From Verrucomicrobiota bacterium (GTDB lineage: Bacteria; Verrucomicrobiota; Verrucomicrobiia; Limisphaerales; J093), in contig JADJWF010000001.1 of the NCBI GenBank assembly GCA_016716505.1, forward strand, positions 434,001-498,000: DNA of 64,000 nucleotides, in the 5' to 3' direction. Position numbers and translations under genes: made by a program. Numbering within the stretch: the stretch's first letter is position 1; the number at the start of each line of letters is the position of its first letter. This document shows positions 25,208 through 34,738 of this stretch, piece by piece. The notes under the pieces are model-generated. The model did not search any database. It saw nothing but the letters and a program-made list of their open reading frames with translations, and was not told the DNA's origin.

Positions 25208-26089
25208 ATGAGCGACACCCAAATCCTCTCCGGTTTAGAACCGGCGCATTCGTTTTTCGTGGGCATTGATTCCGACGGCTGCGTGTTCGACACGATGGAG
25301 ATCAAGCACAAGGAGTGCTTCACCCCGCAGTTCATCAAACACTTCCGGCTCCAGCCCGTGAGCAAGTACGCCCGTGAAGCGTGGGAGTTCGTGAACCTTT
25401 ACTCGAAGTCGCGCGGCATCAATCGCTTCCCCGCGCTGTCGAACGCCCTCAACCTCCTGGCCGAGCGGCCGGAGGTGCAGGCGCGCGGCGTCCGGCCGTT
25501 CCCGACCGACGCGCTTGATGCCTGGATCGCCCGCGAGCCAAAGCTGACCAATCGCACCTTGGAGCAGGCCGTCGCCGGGGGGGCGACCGAGCTGGCGCCG
25601 GTGCTGGAATGGTCCAAGGCCGTGAACGCCGCGATTGAGGACATGGTGTTCGGCGTGCCGCCCTTTCCCCTCGTGCGCGAATGCCTGCAACGGCTGACCG
25701 AGTCGGCCGATGCCATGGTGGTCTCGCAAACGCCCACCGAGGCGCTGGAACGCGAGTGGCAGGAACACGGGATCAACGGCTACGTCCGCGTGATCGCCGG
25801 CCAGGAACTCGGATCGAAGACCGACCACCTCAAGCTCGCCTCGCACGGCAAGTACGAGCCCAAGCACGTGCTGATGATCGGCGATGCCCCCGGTGACTTC
25901 AAAGCGGCCAAGGCCAACCACGCGCTGTTTTTCCCGATCGTACCGGGTCGCGAGGAGGCCTCCTGGCAGCGGTTTTACGACGAGGGGCTGGACCGCTTTC
26001 TCAACCTCCAGTTCGCCGGGGACTACGAAGAGGCCCTGCTTCGCGAGTTTCAGGCCAGTCTCCCCGAACGTCCGCCCTGGCAACGCTAG
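25208..26089 (+). CDS. HAD-superfamily hydrolase
   Basis: 293 residues. Motif I is DSDGCVFDT at 21-29 (nucleophile Asp21, acid Asp23), motif II VVSQTP at 171-176, a candidate motif III lysine is near 204, and motif IV GDAPGD is at 225-230. A large helical cap (about 40-150) lies between motifs I and II, typical of phosphoglycolate-phosphatase-like enzymes. The substrate is not predictable. It is followed 14 bp later by glycerate kinase, which could fit glycolate/glycerate metabolism (inference). Confidence 0.88.
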   Translation: MSDTQILSGLEPAHSFFVGIDSDGCVFDTMEIKHKECFTPQFIKHFRLQPVSKYAREAWEFVNLYSKSRGINRFPALSNALNLLAERPEVQARGVRPFPTDALDAWIAREPKLTNRTLEQAVAGGATELAPVLEWSKAVNAAIEDMVFGVPPFPLVRECLQRLTESADAMVVSQTPTEALEREWQEHGINGYVRVIAGQELGSKTDHLKLASHGKYEPKHVLMIGDAPGDFKAAKANHALFFPIVPGREEASWQRFYDEGLDRFLNLQFAGDYEEALLREFQASLPERPPWQR

Positions 26090-26103
26090 CCGGCCAGACC
26101 ACC

Positions 26104-27270
26104 GTGAAGCCGACGCGTCAGCGGCGACGACCGGTCGCGACACCGCCCGCGCCCCTGCGGGTACTGGTCTGTCCGGACAAGTTCAAGGGCACGCTCACCG
26201 CCACGGCGGCGGCGGAGGCCATCGCGGCCGGCTGGCAGCAAGCGCGCCCGGGCGACTCGATCGAGCTCCTCCCGATCAGCGACGGCGGCGACGGCTTCGG
26301 CGAATTGGTGGCCCGCCACTGGGGTGCCGAGGAGCGCGTCGCCGAAACCGTGGACGCCGCGCACCGGCCTGTGCGCGCAGTGTGGTGGTGGGACCCGCGG
26401 CACCGGACCGCGATCGTGGAATCGGCGCGCGTCGTGGGACTCGCCATGTTGCCGGCAGGCGCCTTTCATCCGTTCGACCTCGACACTTACGGCCTGGGGC
26501 TGCTGCTGCGGCGGATTCGGGAGTTGAAACCCAGTTGGTGGGTGATTGGCCTCGGAGGGAGCGCGACCAACGATGCCGGCTTTGGGCTCGCCCGCGCCCT
26601 GGGGTGGCGGTTCCTCGACGACCGGGGCGCGGAGATCGAACGGTGGCCGGAATTGATCCGGCTCCGGTCGGTCGTGGGATACAGCCTTCGCTTTCCGGGC
26701 CAGGCAACCTTCGCGGTGGACGTGCGAAATCCCCTGCTCGGGCGCCGGGGTGCGACGCGGGTCTATGGACCGCAAAAAGGGATCCGGCCGGAAGACGTGG
26801 CGGCGGCGGAAGCGGCGCACGCGCGGCTGGTGAAGGTCATGACGGACGATCGCCGCGGGTGTGGGTTCCTGGCGGCCCGGCCCGGAGCGGGTGCGGCCGG
26901 CGGGCTGGGCTTTGGCCTGAGCGTGTTTTTCGGTGGCGCCCTGGAGAACGGCTTCGAGTTGTACGCCGATTGGCTCAAGTTGGCCCCGCGCATCGCGGCG
27001 GCGGACCTGGTGATCACGGGCGAGGGAGCCATTGATGAGACGAGCCTTTCGATGGGCAAGGGGGTCGGCGGGGTGGCGCGAATGTGCCGCTGGTCGCGAC
27101 GCCCCTGCCTCGGCCTGGCCGGCGTCGTGCTTGACGCAGCAAAAGCCGGCCAGCAGTTCACTGCGGTCCACGCGATTGCCCCGGACTTGACCTCTGCCGA
27201 CGAGTCCCGACGTGACGCGGCCCGGTGGTTGACCGAACTGGCCCGGCGCGTGGCGCGCGCGTGGCGGTAA
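26104..27270 (+). CDS. Glycerate kinase (GarK/GlxK family)
   Basis: 388 residues from a GTG, 14 bp after the HAD gene. Family motifs: VCPDKFKGTLTA at 22-33, ISDGGDGFGE at 58-67, GLGGSATNDAGFG at 149-161 and ITGEGAIDETS near the C-terminus. The enzyme phosphorylates D-glycerate to 2-phosphoglycerate with ATP in the cytoplasm. The N-terminal ~18 residues are a basic, Pro-rich extension. Next to a HAD phosphatase it suggests a small glycerate or glycolate salvage unit. Confidence 0.92.
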   Translation: MKPTRQRRRPVATPPAPLRVLVCPDKFKGTLTATAAAEAIAAGWQQARPGDSIELLPISDGGDGFGELVARHWGAEERVAETVDAAHRPVRAVWWWDPRHRTAIVESARVVGLAMLPAGAFHPFDLDTYGLGLLLRRIRELKPSWWVIGLGGSATNDAGFGLARALGWRFLDDRGAEIERWPELIRLRSVVGYSLRFPGQATFAVDVRNPLLGRRGATRVYGPQKGIRPEDVAAAEAAHARLVKVMTDDRRGCGFLAARPGAGAAGGLGFGLSVFFGGALENGFELYADWLKLAPRIAAADLVITGEGAIDETSLSMGKGVGGVARMCRWSRRPCLGLAGVVLDAAKAGQQFTAVHAIAPDLTSADESRRDAARWLTELARRVARAWR

Positions 27271-27294
27271 AGATTCGCTGCCTCGATAGCGGCC

Positions 27295-28170
27295 GTGGCC
27301 TTCGATCCCTCCACTGGAGCGAAACCCTACCGTGGCCGGCTGGCGCCGTCGCCCACCGGGTACCTGCATCTGGGCCATGCGCGGACGTTTTGGCGCGCTC
27401 AGGAGCGGGCGCGGGCGGCTGGCGGAACGCTGGTTCTTCGCGTGGACGATCTGGACCGGGAACGCTGCCGGCCCGAGTATTTGGAGGCGATGTTCGACGA
27501 CCTTCGCTGGTTTGGTTTCGCATGGGACGAGGGGCCGGACCGGCCGGGAGAGCTGGCTCCGGACCAGTACTTTCAAAGCGCCCGCGCCGCCAGCTACGAG
27601 CAGGCGTTCGAGGGCCTGCGGCGGAATGGTCGCGTGTACCCCTGCCGTTGCTCCCGCAAAGATGTCCGGGCCGCGGTCAACGCTCCGCATGCGGCGGACG
27701 ATGAGCCGATCTATCCGGGCACCTGCCGGCCAACGCCCGGCGGTGCTTCGAGACCGGCCAACTCCGGGCACACGTGCTGGCGGTTCCACGTGCCGGACGG
27801 CGAACCCGTCGAGTTCGTGGACGGCGCCTGCGGACCGCAGCAATTCGTCGCCGGCCGTGATTTCGGCGACTTCGTGGTTCGGCGGGCCGACGGCACGTTT
27901 TCCTATCAACTCGCCTGCGTGGTGGATGACGCCGCGATGCGCATCACCGAGGTGGTTCGCGGCCGGGATTTGTTGGTCTCCACCGCCCGCCAGATCCTGC
28001 TGTACCGCGCGCTCGGCTTTACGCCGCCAGCCTTCTACCACTGCGCGCTGGTGACCGATGAGCGGGGCGTGCGCCTGGCCAAACGCCATGACGCCTTGAG
28101 CCTCCGCCAACTTCGCGCGCAAGGGTTCACGCCGGAGCAGTTGCGGTCGGCGCAAGGCTGGGAACTGTAA
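27295..28170 (+). CDS. gluQ: Glutamyl-Q tRNA(Asp) synthetase
   Basis: 291 residues from a GTG. It is the truncated GluRS paralogue lacking an anticodon-binding domain. The HIGH-type motif APSPTGYLHLGHA is at 17-29, and the KMSKS-like VRLAKRHDALSL is near 257. A zinc site characteristic of GluQ-RS is visible as CRCSR and YPGTCR (about 118-148). The enzyme attaches glutamate to queuosine in the wobble position of tRNA(Asp). It lies between glycerate kinase and a lipoprotein gene, all co-directional with short gaps. Confidence 0.93.
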   Translation: MAFDPSTGAKPYRGRLAPSPTGYLHLGHARTFWRAQERARAAGGTLVLRVDDLDRERCRPEYLEAMFDDLRWFGFAWDEGPDRPGELAPDQYFQSARAASYEQAFEGLRRNGRVYPCRCSRKDVRAAVNAPHAADDEPIYPGTCRPTPGGASRPANSGHTCWRFHVPDGEPVEFVDGACGPQQFVAGRDFGDFVVRRADGTFSYQLACVVDDAAMRITEVVRGRDLLVSTARQILLYRALGFTPPAFYHCALVTDERGVRLAKRHDALSLRQLRAQGFTPEQLRSAQGWEL

Positions 28171-28174
28171 TCCG

Positions 28175-29260
28175 ATGAGTCGTTCGCTCCCCCGGTCAGC
28201 TTGGCCCCGTGCGGCTCGGTGCCTCGCCTTCGCGGGACTCCTGGCGACGATGCTGTTCGTCGTCGGTTGCGCGCGGCTCACCGCGCGCCGACTCGCGCAG
28301 GGCCCGAACACCTTTCCCGAACTGCTCACGCCCCGTCCCCGGGTGACGGTGGACTACGGCGGCTTTGATCTCCGGCAGTTCCCCGTCCGCGAGCTGCGTG
28401 TGGGACCCGACCACGCCACGCTTCGTTATCGCGTGGTCGAGCCGGCGGACTTCCGCCTGCTGATGAACTATGCGTGGGATACCCACCGTGAGCCGGCGCG
28501 GATGCGGGTGACCTTCCGCGCGCTTCAACCGGGCGAGCCGCTGCCGGGGCTGGGCACTCCGCGAGGGACCGTGGTGCTGCTCCACGGTTACGGCATGGAG
28601 ATGTCTTCCCTGCTGCCTTGGGCGCTGCGGCTGGCGGCCGACGGCTGGCGGTGCGTCCTCGTGGACTTGCGCGGCCACGGGAAATCCACCGGGCCGCGAA
28701 TCTATTTTGGCACGCTGGAAGCGCTGGAACTGGCGCAGTTGCTTGATGAGCTGGAGCGAACTGGCCGGTTGATCGGGCCGGTGACCGCACTGGGTGAATC
28801 CTATGGCGCATCGCTGGCGTTGCGCTGGGCGGCGAGGGATGCGCGTCTGGCGCGGGTGGTCGCCCTGGCGCCGTACCCGGAATTGCGTCGCGCGACCCTG
28901 AACCTGCGCGCCGAATTTGTGCCTTGGTTCCCTCAAAGTTGGCTGAGAGCCGCCCTTGATCAGTTGCCACGAGTGCTGGCAGTCAGGCCGGAAAGCCTCG
29001 ATCCGATCACTCGCGTCGCCGGCCAGCCGGTTCGGGCCTTGCTCGTTGCGGGCGGAGCGGACCGCATTGCGCCACCGGCCGATGTCGAACGACTGGCGCG
29101 GGCGCTGCCCGGACGCAGTGAGTTCGTTGTGGTGGAGGGGGTGGCGCATGAAGGGCTGGGTCTGCGGCTGGACCTCTTGGGCGACCGCGTGAGTTCATGG
29201 CTGGCCGAGGCCTCCGCCGAAGCGTCCAGCGCGCCTTTCCCGGGTCCGCCTTCGCCTTGA
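28175..29260 (+). CDS. Lipoprotein alpha/beta hydrolase
   Basis: 361 residues. A lipoprotein signal ends VVGC with the lipidated Cys at 32. The alpha/beta hydrolase domain has the oxyanion loop LLHGYG at 135-140, RGHGKS at 166-171, the nucleophile elbow GESYG at 207-211 (Ser209), and the likely acid and base in GGADRIAPP and GVAHEGLG near the C-terminus. It probably acts as a membrane-anchored esterase or lipase; the substrate is unknown. The start is 4 bp after gluQ. Confidence 0.87.
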   Translation: MSRSLPRSAWPRAARCLAFAGLLATMLFVVGCARLTARRLAQGPNTFPELLTPRPRVTVDYGGFDLRQFPVRELRVGPDHATLRYRVVEPADFRLLMNYAWDTHREPARMRVTFRALQPGEPLPGLGTPRGTVVLLHGYGMEMSSLLPWALRLAADGWRCVLVDLRGHGKSTGPRIYFGTLEALELAQLLDELERTGRLIGPVTALGESYGASLALRWAARDARLARVVALAPYPELRRATLNLRAEFVPWFPQSWLRAALDQLPRVLAVRPESLDPITRVAGQPVRALLVAGGADRIAPPADVERLARALPGRSEFVVVEGVAHEGLGLRLDLLGDRVSSWLAEASAEASSAPFPGPPSP

Positions 29261-29341
29261 GCGGGGTCCGCGGGTCTCGCCGTGAGCCGCCGCCCGTCGC
29301 AGCGGGACTTTTATTCGCCGCCGCACGAACCCGCGCCTAGA

Positions 29342-30415
29342 ATGCCCCCCATGCAATCGTGCCCGCTTCGCACCTCGGTCATTGGCAGCTACCCGTTTCC
29401 CGGCTGGCTGGAACTCGCCTCCCAGCAGCTCGACCGCTTCGGCCCGGACGACCTGACCGAACTGCAGGATGATGCCGTCATCTGCGCGCTTCACGATCAA
29501 CTGGAGGCGGGCTTGGACGTGGTCACCGACGGCGAGCAGACCCGGCTGGACTTCAACCTGAGCTTCTACGGATTCATCGCGGGCATTGACCTGGAGTCCG
29601 CGCCGCCGCGCCGGTTCGGCCCGCCGGCCCACGACCAACGCGGCAAGCACCGGGTGATCGCGCCCCTTGCCGCCCCGCGCGGTCTCGGCGCGGTCGAGGA
29701 ATTCAAACGGCTGCAGCGCCTGGCCGCCGCCGTGTCGGGAGCCGGCCGCGTCACGCTGAAGGCCAGCGTGCCCGGCCCCTACACCTTGTCCGGCCGGTTG
29801 GTGCCGAACCCGGATCTGGGGTACCCCGATCGTTGGGCGCTCACCGAGGCGCTGCTGCCGATCGTTCGCGCGGAGTTGGAGGCGCTGGTCGCCGCCGGAT
29901 GCCGGGAGGTCAGTGTGGATGAGCCCAGCATGAGTTGTTACGCCCATCGCGAAAGCCCGCGACGGTTTGTGGACATCTTCAACCGCACGGTGGAGACAGT
30001 GGCGGGCCGGGTCCGCGTTTGCACCCACCTGTGCTTCGGCAATTACAAGGCCCGCGCCGTAGGACCGCGCCAACTGGCGCCGATGTTTCCCGCCTTCCTC
30101 GATTTCAAGTGCGACGAACTGCACGTCGAGATGGCGAGTCGCGAGTTCGCGGAAATCGAGCTGCTGGCACCCATCGCCCGGCGGTGCGATGCCGCCGTCG
30201 GGATCGTGGACGTGAAGAGCTATTACGTGGAGACGCCGGAGGACATTGCCCGCCGGGTGAAGCGGTGTCTCGAATTCGCGCCGGCCGAACGCCTCGTCTT
30301 CGCGCCGGACTGCGGTTTGAGCCAGACCGCCCGCTGGGCCGCGCGGCGCAAACTGGCCAACCTGGTGGCCGGCGTGAAGCAGGTCCGCCGGGAACGGGGC
30401 CTGCCAAACGCCTGA
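29342..30415 (+). CDS. MetE catalytic-domain protein (core-MetE-like methyltransferase)
   Basis: 357 residues from the ATG at 29342; other starts are close by (GTG 29282, ATG 29351). It corresponds only to the C-terminal catalytic half of cobalamin-independent methionine synthase. The opening TSVIGSYPFPGWL and the four zinc ligands are present: His and Cys in CTHLCFGN, Glu in DELHVEMASREF and Cys in APDCGLSQT. Such short forms are either core-MetE enzymes with a non-folate methyl donor or relatives of unknown substrate. No donor-protein gene is adjacent. Confidence 0.85.
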   Translation: MPPMQSCPLRTSVIGSYPFPGWLELASQQLDRFGPDDLTELQDDAVICALHDQLEAGLDVVTDGEQTRLDFNLSFYGFIAGIDLESAPPRRFGPPAHDQRGKHRVIAPLAAPRGLGAVEEFKRLQRLAAAVSGAGRVTLKASVPGPYTLSGRLVPNPDLGYPDRWALTEALLPIVRAELEALVAAGCREVSVDEPSMSCYAHRESPRRFVDIFNRTVETVAGRVRVCTHLCFGNYKARAVGPRQLAPMFPAFLDFKCDELHVEMASREFAEIELLAPIARRCDAAVGIVDVKSYYVETPEDIARRVKRCLEFAPAERLVFAPDCGLSQTARWAARRKLANLVAGVKQVRRERGLPNA

Positions 30416-30457
30416 GCCCCTCGGGAACCGCGCGCCCTTGCCGCCGCCCCGGAGCGG

Positions 30458-31738
30458 ATGAAACTGATTCTTGCCATCCTCGGCGTGCTTACCCGCAAGG
30501 CCGTCGCGGTGGCGTTTCTGGTCGTCGCGCTCGTGGCGGCCACGCTGGTGTGGAACTGGGTGCGCGAGCAATCGAGCATCGCCAGTGAGATCGAGGCCTC
30601 GCAGGTGGAAGTGGCGGCCACGCTGCAGGAGTGGCGCACGCGCAAAGCAACCCTGCTGAAAGCCGAGGCCCAACTCGATGCGCTGCGCGCTCAGGAGCCG
30701 CCGTGGTATCAGCCCGCCGAGAAACTGAAATGGCGGGCGCGCGTTGCCGCCGCGGAGGCGGCCGTGGACAGCGCCCGCGCGGCCCGGGATCAAGCGTACG
30801 GCGGATGGCAGAGCGCGAGGCAGCGGCTGCAACAGGCCACGAGCAAGGTGGACACGGCGTGGGCGGGAATCCTGAAAGCCGCGCGCCAGACGTGGTGGCA
30901 GTGGACCTCGATCATCGTGCTGGTCCTGGCGGGCCCCTTGATCGGGAAGGCTTTCTGGTACTACGTGCTGGCGGCCCTCGCGTCCCACCGCCCGCCCGCC
31001 CGGATCACGTCGCCGGAACGCCCGGGCACCCTGACGGCTGTCGGGCAGGGGAAAGTCCTGGAGGTTGAGGTGACCCCCGATCAGCCGCTGATCGCGCGGA
31101 TGGAGTGGGTGCAGCAATACTCCCCCGCGTTGGCCAAACGCACGCGGTTGCTCTTCGAGTGGCGCTCGCCGTTCACCAGCTACGCGGCCGGCCTCGCGGA
31201 GATGACAGAACTCAGGGCGCCGACGCCCGGTAACGGCGGGATGGCGCTGCTCACCTCGGGCGAGGATCCCAATGCGTATCTGCTGGCGTTGGAGCTTCGG
31301 GAGCACCCGGGGGTGGTCCTGCGGCCGGGCGCGGTGGTGGGCGTAAAAGGACAGATTCAACTCCGGCCCCGCTGGCACCTGACGAGCCTGCATCACTGGA
31401 TTGCCGGCCGGATCCGCCACATCCTCTTTTGCGGCACCGGAACGGTGTATGTCAGCGGCTGCGGCGGAGTGGAACTGACTGCCGGTGCCGCGCCGACCGT
31501 CATCGAAGAATCGCTCGTGGTGGGTTACGACAGCCGGTCCGCGTTCGCAACCGTGCGCACGGAGACGTTCTGGCCGTATTTCCGCAACAAGACCTCGCTG
31601 TTCGACTACCGCTTTGAAGCGGGGCACGCGGCCATCCGGCAGGCGACTGCCACCCCATCCGCCCGGCGTCAGGGCAACGCCTTCGTCCGCGCGGTGGACG
31701 CGGTGTTCAACGCCATCGGGCGGTTGCTCGGGCTGTAG
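30458..31738 (+). CDS. Membrane protein with coiled coil and AIM24-like C-terminal domain
   Basis: 426 residues. A first membrane segment lies at about 12-32. A long Ala/Glu/Arg coiled coil runs to about 135 with heptad-like spacing, and a second hydrophobic stretch (WTSIIVLVLAGPLIGKAFWYY) follows near 150-170. The C-terminal ~220 residues are strand-rich. The segment FCGTGTVYVSGCGGVELTAG and the closing EESLVVGYDSRSAFATVRTE resemble AIM24 family proteins. The function is unknown. It is 42 bp after the MetE-like gene and may share its transcript. Confidence 0.65.
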   Translation: MKLILAILGVLTRKAVAVAFLVVALVAATLVWNWVREQSSIASEIEASQVEVAATLQEWRTRKATLLKAEAQLDALRAQEPPWYQPAEKLKWRARVAAAEAAVDSARAARDQAYGGWQSARQRLQQATSKVDTAWAGILKAARQTWWQWTSIIVLVLAGPLIGKAFWYYVLAALASHRPPARITSPERPGTLTAVGQGKVLEVEVTPDQPLIARMEWVQQYSPALAKRTRLLFEWRSPFTSYAAGLAEMTELRAPTPGNGGMALLTSGEDPNAYLLALELREHPGVVLRPGAVVGVKGQIQLRPRWHLTSLHHWIAGRIRHILFCGTGTVYVSGCGGVELTAGAAPTVIEESLVVGYDSRSAFATVRTETFWPYFRNKTSLFDYRFEAGHAAIRQATATPSARRQGNAFVRAVDAVFNAIGRLLGL

Positions 31739-31852
31739 GCCGGGAGCGCCGCCGTGACCGGACGGCTTGCGCCGATGCGGGCGTGAGGTGGGAGCGGAAG
31801 GGTGCGCGGAACGCGCCACCCGCGGAGACCGGTACCAGTGCCGAATGTCGAA

Positions 31853-33148
31853 TCAGCGGCTTCCGATCCGATAAAGGTGAGTGTCGGTCCGGAGGACGAT
31901 GGTGCCGTCGCTCAGGGCGGGGGTCGCAATGACGGTGCCGTCGAGTTTGTTCTCGGCGAGTTTCGCGAAGGTGGGCGCCGCCCGGACGACGGTCGTCCTG
32001 CCATCCTGGCCGAAAAAGTAGATGCGTCCGCCGGCGCTGAGGGGCGAGGCCAGGTGTCCGCCACCCAGGCGCTCCTGCCAGCGGATCTCGCCCGTCCGCG
32101 CGTCTGCGCAGGTGGCCATGCCTTCATCCGACACCCAGAAGACCTCATCCCCGGCCGCCACTGGCGACGACATGATGGGGACCTGTTTGAGCGTTCGCCA
32201 CGCGACCTTGGTCGCCGTCACATCGCCCTCTCCGTCCACGCCGATGGCCAGGAGTTGCGCCTTGAAACAGCCGGTGCCGATGAACACCAGACCGTGGGCG
32301 AACGCGGGGCAGGTGCCGATCGAGAAACCGTCGCCGTGCCGCACACGCCATCGTTCCCGGCCGGTCTCCGGATCGTAGGAGACGACCCAATGGGCCGCGG
32401 GAGCAATCAACTGGGTTCGCCCGCCGGTCTCGATCAGCAAGGGCGTGACGAAGGACTTTTTCAGGTTGCCGCTCGAGGCGTTGATCGGTGGCCGTTCGGT
32501 GCGCCAGACCGGGTTGCCGGTCGTCCGATCCAGCGCCATCACGAACTGCGCGTCGCGGCCGTCCTGGGTGAGGATGAGCAGATTGCGGTGGAGAACGGGC
32601 GAACTGCCCGGCCCCACCTGGTGGTCCAGTGGCACGCGGGTTTTCCAGAGAACCGCACCTGGGACGGCGTCCAGGCAGGCCGTGCCGAAGGTTCCGAAAT
32701 CACAGGACAGACGGCCGTCGGCAACCACGGGCGTCGGGGTGGCCCAACTGTTGAGCCAGTGGACCGGATCCGGCCGGTCCACGGCAAACAGTGCCGTTTC
32801 CCAAAGTTGCCGACCCGTTTCGGCGTCGAGCGCCAGGGCCAATAGAGTCACCTGCTCGGCGGTCTGCATGTCGTCGGGGCCGATGCGGGTGCGTTGAACC
32901 CCGCGTTCCAGGGCGCTGGTGAGCCACACGCGGTGGCCGTCCAACACGGGAGACGAACGACCCCGGCCCGGCGTCGCCGTCTTCCACGCGAGGTTGTTCG
33001 TTTCGCTCCAGTGCAGCGGAACGTCCCGCGCCGTGGAACTGCCTTCCCCGTGCGGACCGCGGAATTGGGGCCAACCGGCAGCCCCCAACCGTGCGGTGAG
33101 GAGCGGGCAGGTCGCGACGAGTGTGAGTATCAGGAGCGGCTTGTTCAC
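31853..33148 (-). CDS. Secreted PQQ-type beta-propeller protein
   Basis: 431 residues from a GTG at 33148. A signal peptide (VNKPLLILTLVATCPLLTA) is followed by WPQFRGPHGEG, the usual opening of outer-membrane/periplasmic PQQ-like propellers in this phylum. Repeated blades carry A-D-x-x-x-G-x-x-x-W motifs (DAETGRQLW, DRTTGNPVW, DPETGRERW, DARTGEIRW). It lacks the catalytic residues of a quinoprotein dehydrogenase, so it is probably a structural or binding propeller. It is paralogous to the protein at 55755-57110. Confidence 0.87.
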   Translation of the reverse strand: MNKPLLILTLVATCPLLTARLGAAGWPQFRGPHGEGSSTARDVPLHWSETNNLAWKTATPGRGRSSPVLDGHRVWLTSALERGVQRTRIGPDDMQTAEQVTLLALALDAETGRQLWETALFAVDRPDPVHWLNSWATPTPVVADGRLSCDFGTFGTACLDAVPGAVLWKTRVPLDHQVGPGSSPVLHRNLLILTQDGRDAQFVMALDRTTGNPVWRTERPPINASSGNLKKSFVTPLLIETGGRTQLIAPAAHWVVSYDPETGRERWRVRHGDGFSIGTCPAFAHGLVFIGTGCFKAQLLAIGVDGEGDVTATKVAWRTLKQVPIMSSPVAAGDEVFWVSDEGMATCADARTGEIRWQERLGGGHLASPLSAGGRIYFFGQDGRTTVVRAAPTFAKLAENKLDGTVIATPALSDGTIVLRTDTHLYRIGSR

Positions 33149-33193
33149 CGAAGGTTGATAGCCGACGCGCGGTTGCCCGGGCAACCCGGATCG

Positions 33194-34663
33194 TCATTCG
33201 GGAGCGGGGGGCATCGCGCCTTTCCGGGCCCGTTCGCGAACGTCGGCGCCAAGTTCGATGGCGGATTGCTCCGCCACCCATGCGAGGGCGCCGGGCAGGT
33301 CGCTGAACGCTCCGTCGAGTTGCGCTTCGAAGGCGGCATCGAGCAAACGGCCGAGGTCCGGTCCGGCGGACAGGCCCAGTGGCAGCAGGTGCCGGCCCTT
33401 GAGAATGGGTTTGGGCGCGGCGGCCTCGAGCTCGAGGGCTTCCGCGACCTGCAGGAGCGAACGCAAGCCCTCGGGCGGCACGCGCGGTCTGGGGGGGCGT
33501 CCGAAACTGTCGGCGGTGATCACCAACGCCAGCCCCTGGATGGTCTCGGGGGCGAGGCGCTTCGCCAGGCGGCGGACTGACCGCGCGGTCGCGGGTTGCA
33601 GGTGGACCAAATGATTCGCCACCAGCGGGAGCACGCGCTCACGACTGGCGAGTGGCGCGTTGATGCGATCGAGGAATTGTTCGGTCAATAGCCGGCCCGC
33701 CTCCTCGTGTCCCGGCGAAACGATGCGTTCGCGTCCTTCTCTCAGCGCGGTCTGCGTCGTGGCCGGTTTCCCGAAATCGTGAGCGAGGACTGCCAGCGAA
33801 TAGACCACGCGCGACTCCTCGTCAGCGGCCAGCCAGCCCGGCAGGGTGACCAGCGCATCCAAGGCGTGGCCCGTGTGGGTGAACACGTCGCCCTCCGGAT
33901 GCCACTCGGGATCCTGCGGTGTACCGACCAGTGCCGCTAGTTCGGGGAAATGGTCGCTCCAGCCGGTTTCCACCAACACGCGCAGCCCGGCGGAGGGCAC
34001 GCGGCTGCGGGCAGCCCATTTGAACCATTCCTCGCGGACGCGCTCGACCGCCAGCTCGCGGAAGCCATCCTTGATCCGCCGGCAAAGGCCCGCTGTCTCC
34101 GGCGCCAGTCGCAGGTCGAAGCGCCCCGCGAACTGCATCCCCCGGAGCACGCGCAACGGATCCTCCGTGAACGCCTGACTGGTGTGGCGCAGCACGCCGG
34201 CCCGCAGATCGTCCCGGCCGCCGAAGAAGTCCAGCAACTCACCCCGCCGGGGGTCGTAGAGGAGCGCGTTGATCGTGAAGTCACGCCGGGCCGCCGCCTC
34301 GCGTGGCGTGATGGCGGGATCCAGGGTGATCGCGAACCCTTTGTGGCCGGAGCCGGTTTTCGAATCGCGGCGCGGGATCGAGAAGTCGTACGTGGTGTTC
34401 CGGGCCACCGTCAGCTTGATCACGCCGAAGGAGCGGCCAACAAAGTCCGTGCGACCCCATCGCTGCAGCGCCTTCGCGAGAGCGTCGTAACCCACGCCGA
34501 AGACTTCGATGTCGAAATCCTTGACCGGGAGCCCGAGCAGGGCGTCGCGCACACAGCCTCCCACGAGGTAGGCCCGCTGGAGTTCCGGTGTGTGCGCAAG
34601 AATCGCGGCCAGCCGGGGAGGGAGGGCCAGGGGAAGGCCCGGATGCGGAGTCGCTGTGGTCAA
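33194..34663 (-). CDS. cca: CCA-adding tRNA nucleotidyltransferase with HD domain
   Basis: 489 residues from a TTG; no better start exists nearby. The class II nucleotidyltransferase motif is YLVGGCVRDALLG (32-44) with the catalytic DFDIEVFG (49-56), then RRDFTINALLYDPRRGELLD and the helical body RVLRGMQFAGRFDLRLAPET. An HD phosphohydrolase domain contains LAVLAHDFGKP (about 294-304). The enzyme rebuilds the CCA end of tRNA. The final ~100 residues are a Leu/Ala-rich extension. The stop lies 45 bp before the propeller gene start. Confidence 0.93.
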   Translation of the reverse strand: MTTATPHPGLPLALPPRLAAILAHTPELQRAYLVGGCVRDALLGLPVKDFDIEVFGVGYDALAKALQRWGRTDFVGRSFGVIKLTVARNTTYDFSIPRRDSKTGSGHKGFAITLDPAITPREAAARRDFTINALLYDPRRGELLDFFGGRDDLRAGVLRHTSQAFTEDPLRVLRGMQFAGRFDLRLAPETAGLCRRIKDGFRELAVERVREEWFKWAARSRVPSAGLRVLVETGWSDHFPELAALVGTPQDPEWHPEGDVFTHTGHALDALVTLPGWLAADEESRVVYSLAVLAHDFGKPATTQTALREGRERIVSPGHEEAGRLLTEQFLDRINAPLASRERVLPLVANHLVHLQPATARSVRRLAKRLAPETIQGLALVITADSFGRPPRPRVPPEGLRSLLQVAEALELEAAAPKPILKGRHLLPLGLSAGPDLGRLLDAAFEAQLDGAFSDLPGALAWVAEQSAIELGADVRERARKGAMPPAPE

Positions 34664-34738
34664 GCCGGTTGGCGCGTCGGACAGAACGGGCGATTCAGAT
34701 GGGGCGCGAGTGCGGCGTGGCTCCCCGGCGTCATCGTT

